This document shows positions 11,775 through 23,786 of a DNA stretch of 64,000 nt, piece after piece. The first letter of the stretch is position 1; every line of letters starts with the position of its first letter. The translations under genes were made by a program, and so were the position numbers. The notes beneath the pieces were generated by a model that saw only the letters and a list, made by a program, of their open reading frames with translations, had not been told where the DNA came from and did no database searches. The DNA comes from Megaleporinus macrocephalus (Eukaryota > Chordata > Actinopteri > Characiformes > Anostomidae), in NCBI GenBank assembly GCA_021613375.1, contig CM038717.1:38877132-38941131 (forward strand), in the 5' to 3' direction.

Positions 11775-12140
11775 TAGTGTTACGGCCTGGTCTAGGGTCT
11801 CTCCTCTGACCTGTGCCAGACCAAACACCGGACATTGTTTTATATTAATTTCATTAAATGTATAATGAGATGGGACACTGGCTTCAGGGACGGGCAAACA
11901 CCAAAATAACAAACAAAACAACTAATAGTTGGAAAAGTAACTAAACCGGAACACAAAACTACCTCTAAAGTCCCTAAAATACAAGGAGAGAACCTTGAAC
12001 CTAAGATGGCCTCTTGATGATCTTTTATACCGTAAGGTGCCCCCTAGTGGTCAATCATGGACCTGCGCACAATGTCACATAACACAAACACAAACACACA
12101 CAACAGCATGGCCACCAACAGACATAAAAAATATATCACT
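11775..12140 (-). mobile_element. LTR-like sequence, first copy
   Basis: Reading in reverse there is GTCTGTTGGTGGCCATG, then CTAGGGGGCACCTTACGG, a TATAAAAG box, GGCCATCTTAGG and GGTTCTCTCC, ending in GGCCGTAACA. The same order occurs at 50285-50700 on the other strand, where the start is TGTTACGACCCC. The TGTTACG...CGTAACA ends and internal TATA box suggest a solo LTR. No internal retroelement coding sequence is seen beside it. Confidence 0.5.
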
Positions 12141-13230
12141 AGAATCTAGTGATCTGTGTTGTGGTTATGAATAATAATATATTGATATACTGCGATACTA
12201 TGAGCAGGGTCATGTATTTTTTGGGACAACTGTCAATAGTATTAAAAACACTCATAATATTCCAATGCTGACATTAGCGGTACAACTTTTACGCTACTTC
12301 CTTACACTGGAATGGAACAATCTCATGGTTGAAGATGCTTGAGGTTTAATGGTCGGAGATTTAAGCACAAGACAAAATGAACCAATATTTGCCATCAATT
12401 TTTATATGTAAATTGTTAAAAATCTATTTTGTGTTTCTAAAAATCCATACAGAATCACAAAACATAATATTACAATGTGATACTCTCGTGCATTAATGAT
12501 TTCTTCAACTCTCAGACATTTTTATATTGTTTAATATTGCAGTTTAAATTTAGTATCAATATTTAATTATCATTTATTTCTAGACGTGTTAATCCGATCG
12601 GCAGACTATAGAAAATTTTATCCTAATCCACAAGATGGTGCTAAACCTCACGGCTCATAAAACACGGCCGTGATGTGGCCTTTGTACGCGGAGTTTAGAA
12701 CACCTCCTCGAGGCGCTGGTTAACCAGTGCATGTACTGCTATTCACTGCGCTGTTTTCCACAAGCCTTCCACTAAGATAGACTAACAAAGCAGTGAAGCT
12801 GTCTGCGCGTAAAGCAGATTTTAAAGTGAGCGACTGTAGCTGCAGCTTTCACTCTGGATAAATTTCAGTAGATGCGACCATCTTTGCTACACATCGACGC
12901 ACATTTTGCTAATCAATGTAATTTCGTAATTTGCCTGTCATATAGCCCATTTTACAGCTCCACATGCTACACCACTTTTTTCAGTGGTGATTCAATACTG
13001 GCACTGCTATTTCGTCAGACTCTATACTTTGCATGTCTGGAACACTGGACCTTTGTGTACAGTATTGCTTGAAATTGTGATGATAAAATTAATATGATCA
13101 AACCTTCATTTAACATTATTTAACTTACAACAACTGGTGTAATGAAATATTATGAGAAAATATTTAAACAAATAACTCAAGTAATGTGTTTTTTTCATTC
13201 ATTTATTGAACAAAGTGATCCAAAATGAAA
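12141..13230. other. no recognisable gene
   Basis: AT-rich intron sequence with a somewhat GC-richer patch at 12640-12860. Possible MITE remnants (ATATTGATATACTGCGATAC at 12179) are not delimited. Confidence 0.4.
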
Positions 13231-13239
13231 TGTGTTTAT

Positions 13240-13900
13240 TTGGTAAACAAAGACCTTTTATTCTACAATTTTGAGATTTCTACAGAAGATAATTAGGGTC
13301 AGGAGGTTTAATCAATAAAGCTTGACGAGGTTCCAAAACAGTTGTTGATAAGTTTGACCTTCATTGATCCGCTGTCAGGCATCTCCTCAGCAAATACATA
13401 TATTGTCATCGTTGCCCTTGTGTTGAAGTGGTCCTCCAATGAAAAATGACTCCAACGTTAAGCTCAGAATATTCCAGAAGATATTCCAAAGAACCTAAGG
13501 GCAACATATAAGCATTTGCAGGTCTCCCTTACACTGGATAGTGGCAGTATTCATGGGTCCACAATCAGACAAACACTGAACAAGTTTGGTGTGTATGGAA
13601 TGATACCCTGGAGAAAGCCACTCCTCACCAAGAACATTTCCCAAGACCACCTTAATGAGCCAGAAGGTCCCTGAAATATGTGGACAGCTTAAATTGAAAA
13701 AATGTTTGGCAAATAATGTATTCCAGCAATGCTGTTACTACTTTACAATATGGTGGTGGCAGTATGACACTGGGCATAGCTCTGGATTATGTCTAGAAAA
13801 CGTTTGAAAATGTTTTTAACAGATAGACAGTGACCCTAAAACATAATTTGGTCCGCAAAGAATGGTTCAAGCAGAAGATATATTGCATTTTAGAATGTCC
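13240..13900 (+). pseudogene. degenerate Tc1-like transposase gene
   Basis: Blocks read like a decayed fish Tc1-like transposase: CTAAGGGCAACATATAAGCA, GCAGGTCTCCCTTACACTGG, GTGGCAGTATTCATGGGTCC, ACAAACACTGAACAAGTTTG, AGAAAGCCACTCCTCACCAA, CAATATGGTGGTGGCAGTAT and GACAGTGACCCTAAAACATA. Frames are broken throughout and no ORF of useful length remains. Confidence 0.65.
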
Positions 13901-14825
13901 GAGATAAAGTCAAGACTTTTTTGCTAATCATTAAACATTGGTCATCAGCTTTGTAGGCCAAACATACATTAATTTATTCATTAAATGTCCTTCATTCATT
14001 AAACCCTAATTCAGAGCTAACTGTTGGTTATCAGTTACCCACATTATCGATTAGTGGATAGTAAAAATGACGCTTTTTATAAAAGTGTTTTAAGTTCTTC
14101 TCTAGGTTTAGGTGTTGATTGTAGGTAATTGCTTGTGTGCATGTGTGTTATGCTTTTGTTTTGTATTTTATTTATTGTGAAGCACTTTTTAGCTTTCTCT
14201 TAGAAAATTGCTATACAAATAAAATTTACTTACTTATTAATTAATATAACTTTTAGTCTAAGCCTCTTGTTTAGCACTTTGCTCTGTTCACTTTATCGAC
14301 TGGATTAGCCTCTCTCAGTGCTGTGGTGTCACTATGTCAAATTTTAAGCAGAGAAGAAAATAAAGAAATGTTTATTTTGGGCTGTTTTGGGTTCTGTTAT
14401 ATTTTTAAGGACCACTTTTATGCGTTCACCAGCTAGGATGTGTTACGTATGTGCGTTATCTTGTGTCGGGCTGTGTATCTTTAATCAGGCCGGTACTGAG
14501 CATCAGTTCATTGGCTGCTGTTCATTAAAAGAGCCTTCGCTTTTAAAGCACATGATCCCTCTCTTTTAATTTTCGAGTGTGTGGTGGCATATTGCCTTGT
14601 TTTTCAGTGTTTGCGATTGTGTGTGCGCATATTTTCACGGTGGTGACAAACAGCTAAAGACTGGCGTAATGTTCGCATAACGAAGTTTTAGACATGCATC
14701 TTCTGTCTATGGAAAACACAAACCCAATCCTAAACCCAAGTACACAACATGTAAAACAATGAAAACAACCACTGTACTTTTCACTAAAGTGGAGGAAGAG
14801 CACGCAGCGTACCACGTTCATTCAC
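13901..14825. other. no recognisable feature
   Basis: Intron 1 sequence. No exon or clear repeat is seen. Confidence 0.4.
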
Positions 14826-14929
14826 TTTCTTTTGGCTGTTGGTTCCTCTCAGTGGTTCTACCTCATTCTCTTACAAAGCTCTTTCTCTTGAGTCTTGGTT
14901 CCTCTCAGTGGTTCTACCTCATTCTCTTA
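14826..14929. repeat. 56-bp minisatellite, left remnant
   Basis: Two copies of the CTCTTACAAAGCTCTTTCTC / TTGGTTCCTCTCAGTGGTTC unit that forms the large array at 18055-19700. The remnant is cut off by the LINE beginning at 14930 and resumes at 16783. Confidence 0.75.
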
Positions 14930-16782
14930 GGCAAGGCAAGGTAAGTTTATTTGTATAGTACCTTTCATACACAGTGGCAACTCAAAGTTCTTTACAGAAA
15001 TAAAGAAATAAGAAACAAAGCATTAAAATAAGTCACTTAAAAGAAATAAATATGCTGAGGGTGTTTTTCTTGAGTGTAAAGCTCTCAGATGGTTAGGAGC
15101 TAGAAGTAGGAAATAAGAATAAGGTTTAAAAGTGCTGTTGGACTGTGTGTCAAGAAAATATTTACAAGAAATAAAATGAAACATAAAAAATGAAGAAGGA
15201 GGTTCAAAATTAATAACTAATGGTTCAGTAAGAGTGAGAGTTTTAAACTGAGCTGCTCAAACAGGAATGTTTTTAGTCTGGATTTAAAGGTGTCCAGTGT
15301 TGGGGCTCTTCTAAAACTCTCGCTCAACTGATTCCATTAAACAACAGCACAGTAACTAAACGCTGCTCCCCCATGCTTAGTCTTTACCTTAGGAAGGACT
15401 AGCTGACTACTTTCTAACGATCTAAGAGATCTGCTTGGCTCATATCGCTGTACTAGACCACACAGATAAACTGGTCCTATACCATTTAGACATTTATAGA
15501 CCAGTAACAGGACCTTGAAGTCTATTCAGTAACAGACTGGTATCCAGTGTAAGGATTTAAGAATGGGGGTGATGTGTTTATACTGGTATCCAGTGTAAGG
15601 ATTTAAGAATGGGGGTGATGTGTTTAAATTGGTATCCAGTGTAAGGATTTAAGAATGGGGGTGATGTGTTTATACTGGTATCCAGTGTAAGGGTTTAAGA
15701 ATGGGGGTGATGTGTTTATACTGGTATCCAGTGTAAGGGTTTAAGAATGGGGGTGATGTGTTTATACTGGTATCCAGTGTAAGGGTTTAAGAATGGGGGT
15801 GATGTGTTTATACTGGTATCCAGTGTAGGGATTTAAGAATGGGGGTGATGTGTTTATACTGGTATCCAGTGTAAGGGTTTAAGAATGGGGGTGATGTGTT
15901 TAAATTGGTATCCAGTGTAAGGATTTAAGAATGGGGGTGATGTGTTTATACTGGTATCCAGTGTAAGGATTTAAGAATGGGGGTGATGTGTTTATACTGG
16001 TATCCAGTGTAAGGATTTAAGGATGGGGGTGATGTGTTTATACTGGTATTCAGTGTAAGGATTTAAGGATGGGGGTGATGTGTTTAAATTGGTATCCAGT
16101 GTAAGGATTTAAGAATTGGGGTGATGTGTTTATATTGGTATCCAGTGTAAGGGTTTAAGGATGGGGGTGATGTGTTTATACTGGTATCCAGTGTAAGGGT
16201 TTAAGAATGGGGGTGATGTGTTTAAATTGGTATCCAGTGTAAGGATTTAAGAATGGGGGTGATGTGTTTAAATTGGTATCCAGTGTAAGGATTTAAGAAT
16301 GGGGGTGATGTGTTTATACTGGTATCCAGTGTAAGGGTTTAAGAATGGGGGTGATGTGTTTATATTGGTATCCAGTGTAAGGATTTAAGAATTGGGGTGA
16401 TGTGTTTAAATTGGTATCCAGTGTAAGGGTTTAAGGATGGGGGTGATGTGTTTATATTGGTATCCAGTGTAAGGATTTAAGAATTGGGGTGATGTGTTCT
16501 CTTCTTTTGCTCCTAGTGAGAACTCTGGCAGCTGCATTCTGAATCAGCTAAAACTGTTTAGTGGTCTTTGTTGGAAGTCCAGTTAGGAGAGCATAACAGT
16601 AAACGATCCTGCTGGAAACAAATGCATGGATAAGTTTCTCCAGGTCTGGTTTAGACAGAAAATCCCTAGTCCTGTTGATGCTGATTTGGTAACGGCTTTA
16701 ACATGACTTCTAAAACTAAGATCAGAGAACATTAGTACACCAAGATTACGAGCTAGCTCTGTAGATTTCAGGGCTGTGGAAT
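14930..16782 (-). pseudogene. L2-like LINE, 5'-truncated, with internal tandem expansion
   Basis: On the - strand the 3' end is a TACAAATAAACTTACCTTGC tail. Upstream of it, decayed codons read ...FKVLLLVYKCLNGIGPVY... and ...APTLDTFKSRLKTFLFEQL.... Further upstream come ...LIQNAAARVLT... and ...HITPILKSLHWIPV.... These are C-terminal reverse transcriptase and tail motifs of vertebrate L2-clade LINEs. Frames are broken. It sits inside a 56-bp minisatellite unit, splitting ...CTCTTA from TTACAAAGCTC..., which suggests a very short target duplication (TTA). Confidence 0.8.
15537..16498. repeat. 46-bp minisatellite derived from LINE codons
   Basis: About 21 copies of a unit built on TGGTATCCAGTGTAAGGATT and TAAGAATGGGGGTGATGTGT. 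The reverse complement encodes HITPILKSLHWIPV, the reverse transcriptase segment that belongs at this point of the surrounding L2-like LINE. The unit is not a multiple of three, so each copy shifts frame. Variants differ by TATACT/TAAATT, AAGG/AGGG and GGGGG/TGGGG. Confidence 0.92.
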
Positions 16783-17310
16783 TACAAAGCTCTTTCTCTT
16801 GAGTCTTGGTTCCTTTCGTTGTTTTGACCTCATGCTCTTAAAATCTCTTTCTACTGAGTATTGTTTCTACCTTATGTTCTTACAAAGCTCTTTCTGTTGA
16901 GTCTTTGTTCCTCTCTGTGCTTCTACCCCGTGCTCTTAAAAAAGCTCTTTCTCTCGAGTCTTGGTTCCCCTTAATTGTTCTGTCATGTTATTAGTAAATC
17001 TCTCTTATTACTTTTGGTTCCTCATTCTGGTTCTTTGTCATACTTTAAAAGTATGACGAAGAAAGTTCTTACTAATCTTAATTTATCTAGGTTCTTCTTT
17101 TTGTTGCATTTCTCCTTTTGAGCCTTGATTTTCTGAGTGGTTCTTCTTTATCCTCTCATCCTCTCCGGGTAAATCACTATCTTCCTTGCAGCACTCATGA
17201 GGGGGCTGCACCCACATTTCAAGGAAACTGCTTTGGGGAAACGGCTGTTGTAGAAATAATGGAACTGTATTTAATAACCATGGATTATAGTCCAAAAACA
17301 GTCCTGCTAA
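16783..17310. repeat. 56-bp minisatellite remnant plus duplicated flank
   Basis: The array resumes with about five diverged units (TTGAGTCTTGGTTCC, AAAGCTCTTTCT). From 17065 it runs into AGTTCTTACTAATCTTAAT, then GAGGGGGCTGCACCCA and GGCTGTTGTAGAAATAAT. The same flank follows the large array at 19655-19860, so array and flank were duplicated together. Confidence 0.75.
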
Positions 17311-17319
17311 AATCGTGAA

Positions 17320-18054
17320 ATATCCATGCAATACATTGTTCTGTGTTTTTTCACATTTCTATGTCTACCATTTTTATTTTTCATCTTTACAGCCGCTTGT
17401 TTTCATCGTGTCATTCATTATACAGACACCATTTTCATCAATTACTTCATTATTAAAGACGTTTTGTTTTTTTAGTGACATCTGCTGTGACGATGCTAAA
17501 TAATATGACTTCCTTATTGACCTACATTCACTCCATAGTTAAAAATACCCCATTTTCTAAGGTGTCTAAGGTGAGTGTTGATTAAATGAAAATTATTATT
17601 CCGAGTCCAAACTGAATGTTAAATAAACACAAAATAAAGGATCCCACTCAACTGAACCTCGACCGACCTGGATTAGTACAATAGGACGTATGGCAGCACC
17701 ATGGTGAAAGACACTTCTCGTAAATTGAGCTCTTGTTATTGGTTGCACGCTGCATGCTTCTTGATCTGAAGTAGCTATTTCACATGGAAAATAATGCACA
17801 AGGACAGTGCTGTATGTACCGTTTGACCTAGTACACCAATGATGGAATACAAAAGATGTCTGACGTGTAATTACAGAATAACATATAACTAAAGGAGTTT
17901 GAATCTCCTAATTCTCTCCACTCAAAGCATTAAAAGTTTATCATGAAGATGCTGTCCTTTGTGCCTCATACAAAACAACATGTACATGTGTGTTTAAAAG
18001 ATGGAGAAATGGAGAATCACAGAATTAAACTTTTCAGATACCTGGTAGAGGAAC
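17320..18054. other. no recognisable feature
   Basis: Intron 1 spacer between the two array copies. No gene or repeat is recognised. Confidence 0.4.
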
Positions 18055-19700
18055 AGCTTATAGTAATAACCATGACCTCATACTCTTAAAAGTTTTTTTC
18101 TTTTGAGCATTGGTTCCTCTGTGTGGTTCTACCTCATACTCCTGAAAAGTTCTTTCTATTGAGCATTGGTTCCTCTCTTTGGTTCTACCTCATGTTCTTA
18201 AAAAGCTCTTTCTATTGAGCATTGTTTCCTCTCTTTGATTCTACCTCTTGCTCTTAAAAAGCTCTTTCTATTGAGTATTGGTTCCTCTCTTTGGTTCTAC
18301 CTCTTGCTCTTAAAAAGCTCTTTCTATTGAGTATTGGTTCCTCTCTTTGGTTCTACCTCTTGCTCTTAAAAAGCTCTTTCTATTGAGCATTGGTTCCTCT
18401 CTTTGGTTCTACCTCATGCTCCTAAAAAGTTCTTTCTATTGAGCCTTGGTTCCTCTCTTTGGTTCTACCTTATGCTCATAAAAAGCTCTTTCTATTGAGC
18501 ATTGGTTCCTCTCTTTGGTTCTACCTCATGCTCCTAACAAGTTATTTCTATTGAGCATTGGTTCCTCTCTTTGGTTCTACCTCATATGCCTAAAAGTTCT
18601 TTCTATTGAGCATTGGTTCCTCTCTTTGGTTCTACCTCATACTCCTAAAAAGCTATTTCTATTGAACAATGGTTTCTCTCTTTGGTTCTACCTTATACTC
18701 TTAAAAAGCTCTTTCTATTGAGCCTTGGTTCCTCTCTTTGGTTCTACCACATACTCTTAAAAAGCTCTTTCTATTGAGCATTGTTTCCTCTCTTTGATTC
18801 TACCTCTTGCTCTTAAAAAGCTCTTTCTATTGAGTATTGGTTCCTCTCTTTGGTTCTACCTCTTGCTCTTAAAAAGCTCTTTCTATTGAGCATTGGTTCC
18901 TCTCTTTGGTTCTACCTCATGCTTCTAAAAAGCTCTTTCTATTGAGCATTGGTTCCTCTCTTTGGTTCTACCTCATGCTCCTAAAAAGTTCTTTCTATTG
19001 AGCATTGGTTCCTCTCTTTGGTTCTACCTTATGCTCATAAAAAGCTCTTTCTATTGAGCATTGGTTCCTCTCTTTGGTTCTACCTCATGCTCCTAACAAG
19101 TTATTTCTATTGAGCATTGGTTCCTCTCTTTGGTTCTACCTCATACGCCTAAAAGTTCTTTCTATTGAGCATTGGTTCCTCTCTTTGGTTCTACCTCATA
19201 CTCCTAAAAAGCTATTTCTATTGAACAATGGTTTCTCTCTTTGGTTCTACCTTATACTCTTAAAAAGCTCTTTCTATTGAGCCTTGGTTCCTCTCTTTGG
19301 TTCTACCACATACTCTTAAAAAGCTCTTTCTATTGAGCATTGGTTCCTTTCTTTGGTTCTACCTCATGTTCTTAAAAAGCTCTTTCTATTGAGCATTGTT
19401 TTCTCTCTTTGGTTCTACCTCATGCTCTTGAAAAGTTCTCTCTATTGAGCATTGGTTCCTCTCTGTGGTTTTACCTCATGCTCCTAACAAGTTATTTCTA
19501 TTAAGCCTTGGTTCCTCTCTGTGGTTCTACCTCATGCTCTTAAAAAGCTCTTTCTATTGAGCATTGATTTCTCTCTTTGGTACTACCTCATACTTTTAAG
19601 GTCGTTCTATTGAATCTTGGTTTCTCTTTTTGGTTCTTTCTCATCCTTTTAGGAAGTTCTTACTAATCTTAATTCCTTTAGGTTCGTCTTTTGAGCCTCG
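18055..19700. repeat. 56-bp minisatellite, main array
   Basis: About 29 copies of a unit built on AAAAAGCTCTTTCTATTGAG, CATTGGTTCCTCTCTTTGGT and TCTACCTCATGCTCTT. A block of roughly ten units (about 560 bp) is duplicated inside it: distinctive units at 18219-18720 recur about 559 bp later at 18779-19280. The matching 68-codon ORFs at 18515 and 19074 come from this duplication and are not genes. Confidence 0.95.
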
Positions 19701-20690
19701 ATTCCTCTCAGAAATTCTTTAACATGCTCTACGTGAGTTCTCTCCATCTTGAGTCTTTGACTGCGGGAGCTGCACCCAAATATTAAGTAAACTGTATTGG
19801 GACAATGGCTATTGTATAAATAATAGAAATGTATTAAATATCCATAGATTGTGGTCGTGAGAACCCAATACAAAAATAATTTGTTATTTAGATATTTATT
19901 TATTATTTAGACAGCTTATAGTAATAACCACAAATGACTTGTAACTGCCAATTGAGCAAATGTTCAGTCTAACATGAGAACAGTCACTCAGTGTTCTGGG
20001 TCTGTGTATTATGTGTATGCAAGATTCTTTTGAATGCCAGCCTCTTTTGGGAGCCACGGTGAAGTGAAAGGACAGCACGGCCTGATAAATCTATCAGTCA
20101 AAGCGGTTAGTTGGCTAATATTTCAGTTCTCGTGACTGCTCTAATACGACGTGATCGATTAATAGCGCTCTGTCTGTATTACATTATTATCACTATTATT
20201 AGGATGACAAAGCATTCGCAGGCCCAGAGCACAAATCACATGGCTTATGGTATTTCGAGGTTCATCCTTTCAATTCATTTGACATTTGAAAGGTCATCTG
20301 ACCTTTTACTATAATGACCCAGTCTGAGCCAAACACCTCGTTTGTGCGTCATTTTCATCAGTAAAAGAAGACTGTCTGAAAGATACAGTGCTCATGACTG
20401 ATGGGTGGTGTGAATCACTAGGCTGGAGACAAGAAATTTGTGGATTCGAGGACCAGTTGTTCAAGTACAGGACTTTGAACTGGTTGAAGTCAACAACTCT
20501 AATGTATTTAGAGTATGTATTTAGAGTATTTAATGTATCAAATCATGACAGTTGAGTTTTGAGCATTGAGAGTTTTTCTTTTCACAGTTGAACAATGGAC
20601 TCTCATGCTAGATTCAAGCATGGAGCTTGATGTTCTTCTCTGTCTCAAAGATTTTATATATATATGTTTTGAGAGACAACAAGAATAGCC
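19701..20690. other. duplicated flank of the array, then unassigned sequence
   Basis: 19701-19870 matches 17110-17310 (GGAGCTGCACCCAAATATTA; GGCTATTGTATAAATAATAG). ACAGCTTATAGTAATAACCA at 19911 also occurs just before the array at 18054. The rest holds nothing I recognise. Confidence 0.5.
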
Positions 20691-20707
20691 CATGAGAATA
20701 GCGCCTT

Positions 20708-20723
20708 AGTGTGTGTGTGTGTT

Positions 20724-20797
<74 letters not shown>
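20708..20797. repeat. (TG)n/(TA)n microsatellite
   Basis: A compound run of TG, then TA, then TG dinucleotides. The THTHTH/IYIYIY reading frames on the other strand are artefacts of it. Confidence 0.97.
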
Positions 20798-20799
<2 letters not shown>

Positions 20800-21750
20800 T
20801 TGTTTGAAATACAGTTGAATATGTTCTGTAGTACATCTGATAAAAAATAAACAGTTTAACAAAATTTTGATAACTTCTCAGTTAAAGTAAAAAGGAAATA
20901 GTTATTTGATTTATATCATGATATATATCGATATCGACTGATAATTTATTGTGATAAGATTTTTCCCCATATTGCCCAGCCCTAGGTGAAGCTAGTCATT
21001 TGCAGAGGTATCCCAGGTGGTTGCTGGGTAAACGCTGGTCAAATGCTGCTATGATGTCCTGTGTCCTAGATTTTTCACACAGAAAATAATATCATTTAAC
21101 GTTAATTGTATGAAAACCATCCAGCTGATCAAACAACTCTGTACAATCTGTACGCAGGTTCACTGTTCCCTATCGGACCAAACCTGCTGTCAGTATCTCA
21201 AAAACTGCAGGGCAAGTTGTTAGACTAATATCTGTAATAAAATTTAAAAAGGAGAATATGATAAATATGCTTTGGAAAATCATGAATGATTTTAAAGGGA
21301 CACAATTGAGAATGAAAAGTAATCATTCAGAATGTCTACTATTCAAAATAATGTTGATCAAAGACAGATAATACATCGTAGAACTACAGTGGACTCATAA
21401 TTACACTGTACATCATCATTTACCATTACAATTTTTTGCAATTCTCAAAAAGACTTTCAAGGTTTCAATATCTGTTTAAAGAAAAGCTTCTAATATAAAG
21501 GCTCAAGGCTGGTAGTGTTTTCTTTTCATTGTTACTTTAGAAAAAAAACAATAATAACCTACGTAGATATTTCCAAAGTGCTTTAGATTAACAGTTTTGG
21601 CCCAGTTCGTCAGGCCTGTCCAACTTTTTTAGCATTTCTCTGTTATTACTGCTTTAAAGCTACTGAACTGAGAATTCAGTTCCCTAAAACAAACCATCCA
21701 TGGCCATTCGTGATGGTTCAGTCTGATTTCAAACATATTTTCCTCTGCAG
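20798..21750. other. MITE end and unassigned intron sequence
   Basis: 20915-20984 ends in ATTGCCCAGCCCTA after TCATGATATATATCGATATC, a typical hAT-like MITE terminus. The remainder runs to the polypyrimidine tract and CTCTGCAG acceptor of exon 2. Confidence 0.4.
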
Positions 21751-21909
21751 GAGACTTTCTGTGCAAACTGGTACCGTTCCTTCAAGTGACTGCCATAGCA
21801 ACCAGCATCCTCACCATGACTTGCATCGCCGTGGAGCGTTTCCAGGGCATCCTGTATCCCCTGCATGTCCGCAACCGCTACATCCTTCACAGCTCCATCA
21901 GGATGCTCG
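21751..21909 (+). CDS. qrfpr: RFamide peptide receptor (QRFPR-like), exon 2
   Basis: Encodes the rest of codon 111 to residue 163: the end of extracellular loop 1, TM3 and intracellular loop 2. C115 is the conserved TM3 cysteine that pairs with loop 2. The run TSILTMTCIAVERF, with an ERF triplet at 139-141 in the DRY position, matches human QRFPR (ILTMTCIAVERH). The acceptor is TCCTCTGCAG and the donor GTAAGA; the phase is 1 at both ends, so the frame joins cleanly to exons 1 and 3. Confidence 0.95.
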
Positions 21910-22517
21910 GTAAGAGAGCAAGAGGAACAAAGAAATGCATTACACTCATAACTCACTGTCATGACTTGCCAACAGAGCACTAATGAGTTGTCCCGCATGC
22001 CAGTAATGCAGCACGTCTCTCTCTCAGCGTGATGTAGCGCAGCACTGGGCCTGAGACGTATAAGTTAGTCTGCAGATCTACAAAGGGCACACAGCAGTAT
22101 AACTACTTAGAAAGGCCACCGTAACTTAACTATTTAGCTGTTTCATGTTATTCTAGCTTTGCATTCTTAGGTTTGGAATAAAAATAAATAAATAATTAAA
22201 TAAATAAATGGTATATGATCTTGTAGTTTGAGGTTTTTAAAAATGTGTCTCTGTGATATAAGCCGAGCTGTATAGGTAAATGTTAAAAATGTGTATAGTG
22301 TAAAGCTTAATGAGGTATTCAGGTCACACTGGGCACATATGCCTAAAACACAAACAAACCTATAACACAAAGACAAGTAAATATACCAGATCAATCAAAG
22401 TGGAAACAAAGAAAAGGTCATCAAACAATAAATTAAAGAACTACTTATTTCATTGAAAAGCTATAATCACTGAAATGTTTAAATACTGGTTATTCAAAAA
22501 TTTGTATATTTGAATAG
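21910..22517. other. no recognisable feature
   Basis: Start of intron 2 (12.1 kb). AT-rich; no gene or clear repeat. Confidence 0.45.
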
Positions 22518-22930
22518 CAGAGAGAGAGAGGGAGAAATGAAGGGTGGAGAGATGATGAGAAAGAAAGAGAGAGAGAGGAGAGAAAATGGAAAAGAGGAAG
22601 GAAGACAGAGAGAGAGAGAAGGAGAAAGGATAGGGGAGAAGGAGGAAGAGAGAGGATAAGAAAGAGAGAAAGAATGGGGGCGAGGGAGAAAGAGATAGAA
22701 TGAGAGGGAGGAGGAAGGGAGCAGAAGAGGCAGAGTGAGAGAGGATGAGAGAGAATGGGGAGAGGGAGAAAGAGAGAGGATGAGACAGAGAGGAGAGAAA
22801 GAATGAGGGGGAGAGGGAGGAAGAGAAGAGAGAGAGAAAGATTGGGGAGAGGGAGGAAGGGAGAGAAAGAGAAAGAATGAGGGGGAGAGGGAGAGTGGAA
22901 GAGAGAGAGAGAAAGAAAAAGAGAGAGAGC
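22518..22930. repeat. GA-rich polypurine tract, about 410 bp
   Basis: Almost pure purine on the + strand, with imperfect GAGAGAGGGAGAAAGAGA-type repetition. The 140-153-codon ORFs through it are low-complexity artefacts. Confidence 0.95.
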
Positions 22931-23065
22931 CTTATATCTTCTCCCTCTCAAGTGTCTCCAATCACAGGTGGCTCAATCAGGGCAACACCCTGCCCAAACC
23001 CACACTGCCCCCGCAGGCCAGACAGAGCACCAGCACACAGGGTCACCACAGTAATCACTTTACTG

Positions 23066-23786
23066 TATACACAGATCAGATCATTAAACCCACCACAGAG
23101 TTCCTCCCATACCCACCTGATTCCATACCTGAACCACAACTACAGACTGCAGCCCACCTGTACCTCCAATACTTTGTTAGCCCCTCTTACCATATGTTGT
23201 TATTGTTCACTACCCCCACAGGACCACCACAGAGCAGCTACTATTAGGGAGGTGGATCATTCCCAACAATGCAGTGACACTGACATGGTGCTGGTGTGAG
23301 TGGATCAGACACAGCAGTGCTGTTGCTGGAGTGTTTAAACACTGTGTCCACTCACTGTTCACTCTATTAGACACTCCTACTACTTGCTGGTCCACCTTGT
23401 AGATGTAAAGTCAGAGACAGTAGCTCATCTGCTGCTGCACAGTTTGTGTTCCTCTAGTTCTTCATCAGTGGACACAGGACGCCGCCCACAGGACACTGTT
23501 GTCTGGATAGTTTTGGTTGGTGGGCGATTCTCAGTCCAGCAGCAGCACAACTCATCACGTCAGTGTCACTACAGTGCTGAGAATGATCCACCTCCCTAAT
23601 AGTATCTGCTCTGTGGTGGTCCTGTGGGGGTCCTGATCATTAAAGAACAGAGTAATAAAGTATACAGAGAATCAGATGAACTACAGTCTGTAAGTGGAGC
23701 TCCTGTATGGTCAGTGGAGCTGATACAGTGGTCAGTGAGTGGAGATATGAGAAGGTGGGTTTAATGTTATAGCTGATCGGTGTATA
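23066..23786. mobile_element. fold-back element with long inverted arms, 721 bp
   Basis: The left end TATACACAGATCAGATCATT and the right end, in reverse TATACACCGATCAGCTATAA, match as inverted termini, both followed by AAACCCA. Inner arms also pair: GGACCACCACAGAGCAG at 23221 with CTGCTCTGTGGTGGTCC near 23607. TA flanks both ends. This palindromic family is widespread in fish genomes. No coding capacity is seen; a diverged half copy lies at 3481-3645. Confidence 0.75.

Noticed and set aside
22490..22951. A 153-codon - strand ORF rich in Leu, Ser and Phe
   Set aside because: It is the pyrimidine complement of the GA tract; low complexity only.
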